NCBI RefSeq assembly: GCF_034314045.1
Contig: NZ_JAVIWL010000001.1
Coordinates: forward strand, 4,030,001-4,094,000
Reading direction: 5' to 3'
Length of the DNA: 64,000 nt
From: Glaciimonas sp. CA11.2
Lineage (GTDB): Bacteria > Pseudomonadota > Gammaproteobacteria > Burkholderiales > Burkholderiaceae_D
Shown here one piece after another: positions 26,709 to 34,957 of this stretch (positions within the stretch are counted from its first letter, which is position 1; each line of letters begins with the position of its first letter). Below the pieces are notes generated by a model. The model searched no databases and was not told the DNA's origin. It saw nothing but the letters and a program-made list of their open reading frames with translations. The position numbers were made by a program, and so were the translations under genes.

Positions 26709-28397
26709 ATGGCATCAGTCATTAACACCAATTCCCTTTCGCTGCTGACCCAAAACAACCTTACCAAGTCACAGTCTTCGTTGAGTACCGCGATTGAGCG
26801 CCTATCGTCCGGTTTGCGGATTAACAGCGCTAAAGATGATGCGGCAGGTCAAGCAATTGCTAACCGCTTCACAGCAAACATCACCGGTTTGACCCAAGCC
26901 TCACGTAACGCGAACGATGGTATCTCGCTAGCGCAAACCACTGAAGGCGCGTTGACCGAAGTTAACAATAACTTGCAACGGATTCGTGAGCTGGCGGTGC
27001 AGGCAGCTAACGGTAGTAACTCCGGCAGCGATCTGAAGTCGATTCAGGATGAAATTACCCAACGTTTGGCGGAAATTGACCGTACATCGGCACAAACTGA
27101 TTTCAATGGCGTCAAAGTATTAGCCTCAAACAAAGCGCTCTCCATTCAGGTTGGTGCAAACGATGGTCAAACCATTGACATCAATTTGCAAAAGATGGAC
27201 ACCACTGCGCTAGGTATGAACGGCTTTAACGTCGATGGCTCAGGAACGGCGAACTCAACGGCAGCGGTTAAAGACTTAAAAGCAGCGGGTTACGCAGCTG
27301 GGACTGTTACCAACGGCACGACAGCGTATACCAAAGCATATGGCGCATCGGACGCTGCGACGCTGTCGACAGTATTTGGCAAGATTGCAAGTGGCGACAC
27401 GGTCACGGATTCTGTTAATCCAACCGCTTCGTATAAATCTAACGGTACAAGTTTTGACTTTGCCGATACGGCACGTAGTCTTGCCAAAGTACGCACGGAT
27501 TTAAAGCCAGCTGCAGGCGCATTCACAACAATCAATGTAAAAATTGGTGGTACCTCACAAGATGCCAAAATTGATTCAAGTGGTAAGTTAACGGCAGCCG
27601 ATGATGGTTCCGTTCTTTATCTTGATGCAACTGGAAACCTGTCAAAAACTAATGCTGGTAGTGATCCGCAAGCGAATATCAATGGCGGTACGGGTACCGG
27701 TGATATTCTTGAAAGTATGAGTAAGACAGGTGGTACAAGTGGTGTAATCACTTCAGGTGCAGCCAAATACACACTGACTGTAGCCACTGCTACTGTAGGA
27801 TCTACTGGTCTCAATATATCCAACTCAGCGTTGAGTTCGCAACTTAGTGCTAGCAGCGCTACTGTTGGTAGTACGATGGCTATCACGCTTGCTGGAACTA
27901 AGTACGATGTCAAAAATACTGCTGGTACTGTAGCAGTCACTGATGATGCTTCAACCAAAGCAGTGAATGTTGATATGAATGGTGCGCTAACGACTGATAC
28001 TGCTGCAACATTGTATGTGCATGATAATGGCACTGTCACCGATAGCGCTTCTAACCAGGTCTACAACGACTCTGCACATGCTGATAAGTTCACGTTAAAT
28101 AAAGGTAGTGGCAGCACTGCTACCGCCAACGCGTTATCGGTCATTGATGCTGCGCTGTCGAACGTTGACGGTTTGCGTAGTTCATTGGGTGCGGTACAAA
28201 ACCGTTTTGCATCCACGATCTCTAACCTTGGTACAACTATCGTCAATTTGTCTTCTTCACGTTCACGTATTGAAGATGCAAATTACGCGACTGAAGTGTC
28301 GAACATGACGCGCGCTCAAATCTTGCAACAAGCCGGTACTTCGGTGTTGTCGCAAGCGAACAAGACAACGCAAAGTGTTCTGTCGTTGTTGCAATAA
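26709..28397 (+). CDS. fliC: Flagellin
   Basis: A 562-residue flagellin. The conserved D0/D1 ends are present: ASVINTNSLSLLTQNNLTKS, AIERLSSGLRINSAKDDAAG and a C-terminal LGAVQNRFASTISNL with QILQQAGTSVLSQANKTTQS. Residues ~180-480 form a variable, Ala/Thr/Ser/Asp/Gly-rich surface domain, rich in small residues and lower in G+C than the ends. TAGGAGT precedes the ATG. It is secreted by the type III export system, capped by FliD and chaperoned by FliS. Confidence 0.97.
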   Translation: MASVINTNSLSLLTQNNLTKSQSSLSTAIERLSSGLRINSAKDDAAGQAIANRFTANITGLTQASRNANDGISLAQTTEGALTEVNNNLQRIRELAVQAANGSNSGSDLKSIQDEITQRLAEIDRTSAQTDFNGVKVLASNKALSIQVGANDGQTIDINLQKMDTTALGMNGFNVDGSGTANSTAAVKDLKAAGYAAGTVTNGTTAYTKAYGASDAATLSTVFGKIASGDTVTDSVNPTASYKSNGTSFDFADTARSLAKVRTDLKPAAGAFTTINVKIGGTSQDAKIDSSGKLTAADDGSVLYLDATGNLSKTNAGSDPQANINGGTGTGDILESMSKTGGTSGVITSGAAKYTLTVATATVGSTGLNISNSALSSQLSASSATVGSTMAITLAGTKYDVKNTAGTVAVTDDASTKAVNVDMNGALTTDTAATLYVHDNGTVTDSASNQVYNDSAHADKFTLNKGSGSTATANALSVIDAALSNVDGLRSSLGAVQNRFASTISNLGTTIVNLSSSRSRIEDANYATEVSNMTRAQILQQAGTSVLSQANKTTQSVLSLLQ

Positions 28398-28410
28398 ATT
28401 TATCAGAAGT

Positions 28411-28439
28411 TGCCGTCAGCGATTAGTTCGCTGACGGCA
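28411..28439 (+). terminator. Hairpin after fliC
   Basis: A perfect 12-bp stem (TGCCGTCAGCGA, 28411-28422; inverted at 28428-28439) with a five-base loop starts 14 bases after the flagellin stop. No T-run follows, so it may also act by protecting the abundant fliC mRNA. Confidence 0.75.
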
Positions 28440-28623
28440 GTGGGGTGATCGATTATGTTGCTGGATCGTGAATCCGATAAACAAGCATTTAGACAGTCCT
28501 GGATTGCCTATCTGCTTGTGTTGTCTGCTTCCGTTACTTACGTTAACCAGTCTGGCTTTTGCTAATTGTCAAAGGCGTGAGTGGTTAGCGAATGGTTGAA
28601 GTGCTGCACGTGACATATCGATT

Positions 28624-28650
28624 TAATTTGGTTAGCAGTATTGCCGCTAA
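28624..28650 (+). promoter_or_regulatory. Sigma-28-like promoter of fliD
   Basis: TAAT (28624-28627), exactly 15 bases, then GCCGCTAA (28643-28650), against the consensus TAAA-N15-GCCGATAA. It lies 96 bases before fliD in a 348-base interval (28398-28745) that otherwise holds only the fliC hairpin. Confidence 0.6.
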
Positions 28651-28745
28651 AAAACGGTAAGTCGCGAATCTAATATCTATACCGCTTAATTAGCTTTTGC
28701 ATAAGTTAATAGAGCGACGCAAATGACAGAATTTGGAGATTTATC

Positions 28746-30209
28746 ATGACAGGGATTGTTACCGATGGTATTGGGTCTGGACTTCAGCTTGGCCCTTTGC
28801 TGGATCAGTTAAAGGCCGCTGAGCAGATTCCACTTCAGGCGTTGCAGGCGCAGTCGGTCAGTTATACCTCTAAATTGTCAGCCTACGGGACGTTGAGTAG
28901 TCTGCTGAATAATTTCCAGACGGCGTCCAGCGCGCTTGCTGCATCCGCTTTGTATCAGACAGTGAAAGCGACTTCAGGTTCGGCCAGTGTGCTGACGGCA
29001 GTTGCGGGCGCGAACGGCGCTGCCGGTTCATACGCTATTAACGTATCGCAATTGGCGCAAGCCCAAACGCTGGCAGCTGTCGGCCAGGCCAGTGCTAAAA
29101 CGTCGATTGGTAACGGCACGGTGACGATTCAGTTCGGGAAAGTGTCCGGCGGCACGCTCGATCCATCGACTGGCAAATATAGTAATGCGACGTTCGCGGC
29201 AGATGCTAGTCGTGCTGCCGGTTCGGTGACGATTGATAGTTCCAGTAATACGTTAGAAGGGATTCGTGACGCCATTAATAAGAGTACGACGCTGGGAGTA
29301 ACAGCGACCATTGTGAGTGATGGTGGTACTAACCCAAACCGTTTGGTACTGACATCAAATACGACTGGTGAAACTTCCAGTATGCAGATTTCGGTAACTG
29401 GTGATGCGGCATTGGAAAATCTTTTGTCGCAAAATGTGGGTGGTGGCAATCAAAATATGCAGGAGACGGTGTCTGCCATGAATGCGAAACTGACCGTCAA
29501 TGGCATCGCTATTACGAGCGCCAGTAATACGGTGACGGATGCGATTCCAGATGTGAGCATGACCCTTGTTTCAGCAGCTAATACGACACTTACCGTGGCG
29601 CGCGATACCACTGCTGTCTCGACAGCCGTAACGGCGTTCGTAACTGCTTATAATAATTTACAAAAAGCCGCTACGACATTGACTGCGTATGACGGGACCA
29701 GCAAAACCGGGGCTGTACTATCAGGTGACTCCGTCTTACGCTCAATACAGAGCGGCATTCGTTCATTACTGACTACGCCGCAAAATGTCACTGGAGGTAG
29801 TACAGGTGGATTCGCCTCCCTCTCGCAAATTGGTGTTTCTCTTCAGACCGATGGCACGTTGTCCATCGATTCAGTTAAATTGAGTAAGGCACTGAACACT
29901 AATCTGGATAGCGTTGGAGAATTATTTAGCGGGACCACAGGCAATAGCGGCACTGGTTTGGGGACGCAGTTAACGTCATTGTTGAAAGGTTTTAACGCTA
30001 CAGATGGGATGTTGACGGCGGCTACTTCCGGTGTCAATAAGACGCTGGATGATCTCAGCAAGCAATACAAGGTCATGTCTGCGCAAATCGACGACACGAT
30101 GGCGCGCTATAAAAGTCAGTTCACTGCGTTGGATTTGATTGTCACCCAACTAAATGCGACAAGCACCTATTTGACCCAACAGTTCGACGCAATCAACAAT
30201 ACGAAATAA
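28746..30209 (+). CDS. fliD: Flagellar filament cap protein FliD
   Basis: A 487-residue filament cap (HAP2). The N-terminal FliD domain (GIGSGLQLGPLLDQLKAAEQ, LSAYGTLSSLLNNFQTASSA) and C-terminal coiled coil (LDDLSKQYKVMSAQIDDTMA, then YLTQQFDAINNTK) are intact; the middle is Thr/Ser/Gly-rich. GGAG sits before the ATG. It precedes fliS and fliT in the usual order. Confidence 0.96.
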   Translation: MTGIVTDGIGSGLQLGPLLDQLKAAEQIPLQALQAQSVSYTSKLSAYGTLSSLLNNFQTASSALAASALYQTVKATSGSASVLTAVAGANGAAGSYAINVSQLAQAQTLAAVGQASAKTSIGNGTVTIQFGKVSGGTLDPSTGKYSNATFAADASRAAGSVTIDSSSNTLEGIRDAINKSTTLGVTATIVSDGGTNPNRLVLTSNTTGETSSMQISVTGDAALENLLSQNVGGGNQNMQETVSAMNAKLTVNGIAITSASNTVTDAIPDVSMTLVSAANTTLTVARDTTAVSTAVTAFVTAYNNLQKAATTLTAYDGTSKTGAVLSGDSVLRSIQSGIRSLLTTPQNVTGGSTGGFASLSQIGVSLQTDGTLSIDSVKLSKALNTNLDSVGELFSGTTGNSGTGLGTQLTSLLKGFNATDGMLTAATSGVNKTLDDLSKQYKVMSAQIDDTMARYKSQFTALDLIVTQLNATSTYLTQQFDAINNTK

Positions 30210-30220
30210 GGTAGATAGCC

Positions 30221-30649
30221 ATGTACTCGTCACAAGGTTCCAAGGTGATCAATTCAGGCGCACAGGCCTATGCAAAGATGGGTGTCGAAAGCGCCGTTAT
30301 GAGCGCCTCGCCACACCACCTCATTACCTTGCTGTTTGATGGTGCCAGGACCGCTATTAACATGGCACGCCATCATATGGTTAATAAAGAGATCGTTGCC
30401 AAGGGCAATGCCATTTCTAAAGCGATTAATATTATAGATAACGGCCTGAAGGCAAGTCTTGACGCTGAGATAGGCGGTAAGGATGGCGCTGAACTGGTAG
30501 CGAATTTGTCGGCTTTATATGACTATATCAAGCAGCGTTTGATGTTCGCCAACTTGCGTAACGATCCTGCGCTGTTGGATGAGGCGGCTCGCTTACTGGA
30601 AAATATTGGCTCAGCGTGGCGTGAAATTGATCCAAATAAGAAGAGTTGA
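30221..30649 (+). CDS. fliS: Flagellin export chaperone FliS
   Basis: A 142-residue helical protein of normal FliS size with conserved stretches AYAKMGVESAVMSASPHHLI, LLFDGARTAINMA and ISKAINIIDNGLKASLD. It binds the C-terminus of flagellin in the cytoplasm to prevent early polymerisation. It starts 11 bases after fliD, with AAGGTAG upstream. Confidence 0.96.
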   Translation: MYSSQGSKVINSGAQAYAKMGVESAVMSASPHHLITLLFDGARTAINMARHHMVNKEIVAKGNAISKAINIIDNGLKASLDAEIGGKDGAELVANLSALYDYIKQRLMFANLRNDPALLDEAARLLENIGSAWREIDPNKKS

Positions 30650-30777
30650 AAGAAGCCCCGACGATACCGCTGGAAATTTCAGTAATGGGTACTCGTCTGG
30701 CAACTCAGTCAAGCACGCCGTTTAGTTTCAACATTGCGCTAAAGTGAACCGATAGAGCAGCACAACAAGAGAATGCG

Positions 30778-31104
30778 ATGAGATGTCAAAGCGATGTAAT
30801 ACATTGTTACGAGCAAATTAAACCCATCACCGGCCGCATGCTGGCATTGGCTCGGGCTGGTGATTGGGACGCAATGCCACCGCTGGAAGAGGAATTTAGA
30901 AGATATGTTAATCATCTCAAAACGATAGAGTCGAGCTATCCACTTGATCCGTCTGAGTTGGAAAAGAAATACTTATTACTCCGACAAATATTGGCTGATG
31001 ATGCCGAGATCCGCGATCTGCTGACGCCGCAGGTTGCACGATTAGGTATTCTGATGGGAAATCTACGGCGTCAGCAGAATCTCAATCAGGCCTATGGTCG
31101 ATAG
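30778..31104 (+). CDS. fliT: FliT-like flagellar chaperone
   Basis: A 108-residue helical protein with the FliT pattern: YEQIKPITGRMLALARAGDWD, then EEFRRYVNHLKTIE and a C-terminal ILADDAEIRDLLTPQVARLG segment ending in a basic NLRRQQ helix. FliT chaperones FliD and, in enterobacteria, restrains FlhDC. Its place directly after fliS supports the call; sequence conservation in this family is low. Confidence 0.85.
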   Translation: MRCQSDVIHCYEQIKPITGRMLALARAGDWDAMPPLEEEFRRYVNHLKTIESSYPLDPSELEKKYLLLRQILADDAEIRDLLTPQVARLGILMGNLRRQQNLNQAYGR

Positions 31105-31119
31105 CGTTGGTCTGGTCGT

Positions 31120-32508
31120 ATGAGTGGCATTACACCTATTGTCGATACGCTGCTGGCAACGACATTGACGCAGCGCCTCGATCTGGTTCCCCTCAAGTCT
31201 GCGTTGCAGCTTTCCGAGCCCACCGCGGTGACCAATGCTGGCGCAGTCAACAACGACCTTCGTCTTCCTTCTCGCGCTGCAACGGACACGCAATTGGGTC
31301 GAGGTTTGCAGCCAATGCGTGGCGCTGCAGATGTGGTTTTGTATTCCGCTGAGACGCCACCCACATTGAGTGCCACCGCGCGGGCTATTAGTGCTATTTT
31401 GGGCGGCCCTCAAAATGGTCCCGGTTCAGCGGTCTTCATTAAGGGAGAAGCGCCGTTATTGCCGACCATGCCGATAGATGGTCGCGCCTCTTTGCCATTG
31501 CACTTGCTGGCATCTGTTTTGGCGAGAGTGGTATCCCACAGTGGCTTGTTTTACGAATCCCATCTGTTGCAATATTCCAGCGGCCGTCGTTCACTGGCAC
31601 AAATGGCGCAGGAGCCACAGGCGCGACTCGGCACACTGGTGCAAAGCCGTCCAGAGTTATTTGGCGCGAATGGGACGCGTGCAGATTTGCCGTTATGGGC
31701 CGAGCAGGCCAGGGGAATGTCTTCTGTACTCGCCACGACTACGAGCAGCCGTTTATCCGGTTTTTCGATGACTTCCGGTTCACAGGATCCGACAGGGATA
31801 ATGGAATCTGACCATGGCGTCACCACTGACCGCTCCTCGGCAATCGCGCCGCATGTACCACAGCAATTGACTAATCCTTCTCTACCTAATACGTTGGGTA
31901 CCAGCATGCTGAGAGCTTACAGCGGGCAATATACGCAAAAGGATACAGATCCCTCAAAAAGTGATTCCAGCGATGACAATGGGGCGAACGACATACTATT
32001 GTCGGAGAAAAATTCGGCCCCCTCGATATCTCAAAATGATAAAACGTCTGTTATTAATTCTATGACCGCAGAAATGCGTCCTGACGCGGCAGAGTTGGTC
32101 CGTCAACAACTTAATTTTCTGGCGTCTCCGGTGTTTCGTTGGCAAGGCGAGGCATGGCCCGGTGCGTCTATGGAGTGGGAGTTGAACCAACAGCATACGC
32201 AGCGTAAAGATCAACCCAATTCACAAAATGCCCAGATTGATCCAGCGGTAGTTGGATGGAGTACCTATTTGAAGCTGAATCTGCCTTCTTTGGGAACGTT
32301 GGAGTTACGATTGCATTTGGCCGGACAAAGCATTGAAACCAACATCGTGGTCGGCGATAACACAAACGCTAACCTGCTGCGCGATCACACTGCTGATTTG
32401 CGTAGTCGTTTTATTGCTAGTGGCCTGGATGTGACGTCGTTACAGATATCAACCTCAGAGTCAACGGGCGCGGATGTTGAGGATGATAATGTTGTAAAAA
32501 AACGTTAA
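31120..32508 (+). CDS. Second FliK-like (Flg_hook domain) protein
   Basis: A 462-residue protein. Its C-terminal ~130 residues resemble the FliK Flg_hook domain (WSTYLKLNLPSLGTLELRLH, then LLRDHTADLRSRFIASGLDV). The N-terminal part is long, Ser/Ala/Gln-rich and not recognisable. It starts 16 bases after fliT and precedes the FlhB-like gene, an order I associate with betaproteobacteria. Its role beside the true FliK (18928-20286) is unknown; an accessory length or export control function is possible. Confidence 0.8.
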   Translation: MSGITPIVDTLLATTLTQRLDLVPLKSALQLSEPTAVTNAGAVNNDLRLPSRAATDTQLGRGLQPMRGAADVVLYSAETPPTLSATARAISAILGGPQNGPGSAVFIKGEAPLLPTMPIDGRASLPLHLLASVLARVVSHSGLFYESHLLQYSSGRRSLAQMAQEPQARLGTLVQSRPELFGANGTRADLPLWAEQARGMSSVLATTTSSRLSGFSMTSGSQDPTGIMESDHGVTTDRSSAIAPHVPQQLTNPSLPNTLGTSMLRAYSGQYTQKDTDPSKSDSSDDNGANDILLSEKNSAPSISQNDKTSVINSMTAEMRPDAAELVRQQLNFLASPVFRWQGEAWPGASMEWELNQQHTQRKDQPNSQNAQIDPAVVGWSTYLKLNLPSLGTLELRLHLAGQSIETNIVVGDNTNANLLRDHTADLRSRFIASGLDVTSLQISTSESTGADVEDDNVVKKR

Positions 32509-32674
32509 AACTATTTAAACAATCTAACCAGCAGAATAAATCTCGCCGATACTGTAATATTATAATAGAGAAACATTTGTGCAGTTTAAAACAATATCAT
32601 TGAATTTTGTCTAAGCATAATCGGCGCAATGCACGCAGGTTGCGATAGAAGCCTGGCAAATAAAAAGGTTGAGT

Positions 32675-32962
32675 ATGGAGGCTTTTGATGTGGCGAAGCG
32701 TCATAGTGCGGTAGCGCTCTCCTACTCAGGCAAAGAGTCGGCACCAATTGTTGTGGCTAAAGGTTACGGCGTTACTGCTGAAGCGATAGTGGAACGCGCA
32801 CGAGAACATGGTCTATACGTTCATTCGTCACCGGAGTTATTGAATTTATTAATGCATGTTGCGCTGGATGAGAAGATTCCTCCCCAGCTTTATCATGCAA
32901 TTGCGGAGTTGCTGGCATGGCTCTATAGGCTTGAGGGAGGCCCGGTAAGGGAGGCCCGGTAA
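32675..32962 (+). CDS. FlhB C-terminal-like protein (export switch paralogue)
   Basis: A 95-residue soluble protein equal to the cytoplasmic FlhB_C region: KRHSAVALSYSGKESAPIVV, AKGYGVTAEAIVERARE, then LLNLLMHVALDEKIPPQLYHAIAE. It lacks transmembrane helices and the NPTH autocleavage site, which is replaced by SYSGKE. The ATG at 32675 has AAAAGG upstream. Its last codons arise from a 14-bp tandem duplication (see 32937-32964). Such FlhB2-like proteins accompany FliK paralogues in many beta- and gammaproteobacteria. Confidence 0.88.
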   Translation: MEAFDVAKRHSAVALSYSGKESAPIVVAKGYGVTAEAIVERAREHGLYVHSSPELLNLLMHVALDEKIPPQLYHAIAELLAWLYRLEGGPVREAR

Positions 32963-32964
32963 GG
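32937..32964. repeat. 14-bp tandem duplication at the 3' end of the FlhB-like gene
   Basis: GAGGCCCGGTAAGG is present twice without gap (32937-32950, 32951-32964). The second copy supplies the TAA stop. With a single copy the frame would continue a few codons and end EGMPNDKR. Confidence 0.9.
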
Positions 32965-33276
32965 GAGGGGATGCCGAATGACAAACGATAAAGGGTGGTG
33001 GGGACATGCGCAATCGTTTGCCTGGATTGATATAACGTTATCTAAACACAAATAGAGATTCTGACGCAAAAAAAAGCGAGTCTCTTTACATGCGGGATGT
33101 TCGCTGAAGGAGTGTGCTCTACGATTGCGGCAATCTAATGAAATTTCCTTTTTTTGGAAATTTATTTATAGTTGAACACAACAGGTGCTTTGGTATCGAT
33201 GGACTGGTGACGTAAATTGTTCAAATAAACGTTGCACCATCCACGATAGCGAGTTGCCATTGTCTGGCAAAAAGTA
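32965..33276. other. Intergenic region, no gene seen
   Basis: The 312 bases before the NarL-type regulator gene are A/T-rich with no convincing open frame. Promoter elements for the regulator probably lie here, but none can be named with confidence. Confidence 0.5.
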
Positions 33277-33930
33277 ATGAATACGAACGTTGTTTCATCA
33301 ATCCGGGTCGTGATTGCAGATGATCACCGGATTGTCAGAAGAGGGTTAGCGCACATTTTAAGTGCGAGTCCGGGCATAACAGTGGTTGGGGAGGCCAGTG
33401 ACTATGCCGGTATAACGCAGATATTGCGAGAACAACCTTGCGATGTATTATTGCTCGATATTTCGATGCCGGGGAAAGATGGTATCGAAATTTTGCATTT
33501 GCTCAAAAAACGTGAGCCAATGTTACGGATCATGGTTCTCAGTAGCCATGGTCCGGAAAAATTTGCAGTGCGTGCGCTGAAAGCTGGCGCTGCCTGTTAT
33601 CTGACCAAAGATGAGGCACCAGACGAACTTATTGAAGCTGTTCGGGTGGTCGCTCGCGGTAAAAAATATATTACCGAGGGAATGGCAGAGTCTCTGGCGA
33701 ATCACGTTGTCGATGAAGATGACCTGATGCCGCATCAAACGCTTTCTGATCGTGAGTTTCAAACCGTCCGGATGATCGCATCAGGACAAACACGCACTGA
33801 AATTGCCCAAACTTTATCGATCAGCCCTAAAACTGTCAGCGTGTATCGCTCACGGGTATTTGAAAAAATGGGTATTCGTACCAATGCGCAGCTAACGCAA
33901 TATGTCATTAAGCATGGCTTGCTTGATTAA
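33277..33930 (+). CDS. NarL/FixJ-family response regulator
   Basis: A 217-residue two-component regulator: receiver domain with acidic pocket D15/D16, phospho-acceptor D61 (LLLDISMPGKDG) and Lys in YLTKDEAP; then a LuxR-type helix-turn-helix (residues ~150-210, LSDREFQTVRMIASGQTRTE, IAQTLSISPKTVSVYRSRVF). The layout resembles BvgA/RcsB/UvrY. It could be the output of a phosphorelay formed with the histidine kinase at 34958 and the REC-Hpt protein at 37058. Its Shine-Dalgarno is weak. Confidence 0.95.
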   Translation: MNTNVVSSIRVVIADDHRIVRRGLAHILSASPGITVVGEASDYAGITQILREQPCDVLLLDISMPGKDGIEILHLLKKREPMLRIMVLSSHGPEKFAVRALKAGAACYLTKDEAPDELIEAVRVVARGKKYITEGMAESLANHVVDEDDLMPHQTLSDREFQTVRMIASGQTRTEIAQTLSISPKTVSVYRSRVFEKMGIRTNAQLTQYVIKHGLLD

Positions 33931-34237
33931 ACCGAAAGGTATCGCAGATATCAAGTTTTAATAATTCACTTTCGGAGGTCTTTTAAGTCATCGTCAGTGC
34001 GGCCTTTAGATAAATCTGGCGCCGCCAACAATGATTGGATTATCAGCTAACGTCGTCTAGAGCGGGAACTAAGTCTGATTGATAGTCCAAATTAAGTTCT
34101 ATTCCATGCCTTTTTCCCCGTATCAGCATGCGGTGGATGTGTTTATATTTGATGTTCCAGTGTGATTGTTATGCGCGTGTCGGTGCCGAGACCCCTGTGA
34201 ACTAAATGATGCTTTACATTTGACAAGGATGAAGTCT
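33931..34237. other. Intergenic region, no gene seen
   Basis: The 307 bases between the regulator and cheW hold no supported gene; only a weak CCGAAAG/CTTTCGG inverted pair (33932/33969) was seen. Confidence 0.5.
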
Positions 34238-34780
34238 ATGCCGCATACCGCAATAACCGCAGCCAAAATGCTAAACCAACCTCAGACACAGTTTCATACA
34301 CGAAAATCTGCTGCACGGCAGGAAGCTGTCGGACGTGAATTTTTGATTTTTACTTTGGGTAAGGAAGAGTACGGGATCGATATTTTAAAGGTGCAAGAAT
34401 TACGTGGTTACGACAACGTTACCCATATTGCCAATGCTCCTGATTTTTTAAAAGGGGTCATCAATCTTCGTGGAATTATTACTCCGATTATTGATATGCG
34501 CATCAAGTTCGGGCTTCACGCGGACGCCTACGATCAGTTTACTGTCGTCATTATCTTACGTCTCTACGACCGTGCTGTGGGCATCGTTGTTGATAGTGTT
34601 TCTGACGTGATTACCCTGTCGTCAGAACAGATCAAGCCAGCGCCTCAAATGGGGATGCTGGTCAATACCGACTATTTGATCGGATTGGGTACGGTTGATG
34701 CGCGTATCCTGATTTTGATGGAAATTGATAAGCTGATGTCATCCGATGAAATTGGCATGTTTCAGAAACTGACAACATGA
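34238..34780 (+). CDS. cheW: Chemotaxis coupling protein CheW (first copy)
   Basis: A 180-residue CheW. After a ~35-residue polar N-terminal extension the CheW domain runs [54 protein letters not shown] and IGLGTVDARILILMEIDKLM. The ATG at 34238 is chosen for AAGGA at 34225-34229; an ATG three codons upstream overlaps that ribosome site. CheW couples chemoreceptors to CheA. Unusually it lies between a response regulator and a histidine kinase gene, 7.7 kb from cheA and its own cheW. Confidence 0.93.
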   Translation: MPHTAITAAKMLNQPQTQFHTRKSAARQEAVGREFLIFTLGKEEYGIDILKVQELRGYDNVTHIANAPDFLKGVINLRGIITPIIDMRIKFGLHADAYDQFTVVIILRLYDRAVGIVVDSVSDVITLSSEQIKPAPQMGMLVNTDYLIGLGTVDARILILMEIDKLMSSDEIGMFQKLTT

Positions 34781-34957
34781 TCAGGTTTTAACGGCGTGTG
34801 GTCATGACCATTCCGAAGTATCGATGTCAGTCTGGTTATATTATATGAATGGTGCGTAGTCTCATTTATTAACGCCTTATTGACGCCACTTCACGACATC
34901 CTTTTTTCATTTCGCTATAGCGATGATTTTATCTGAACCGATAGTCTGGCAACCGTA

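Noticed and set aside
34799..34810. 12-bp palindrome TGGTCATGACCA after the first cheW
   Set aside because: No loop or T-run for a terminator and no divergent promoter context; could be chance.
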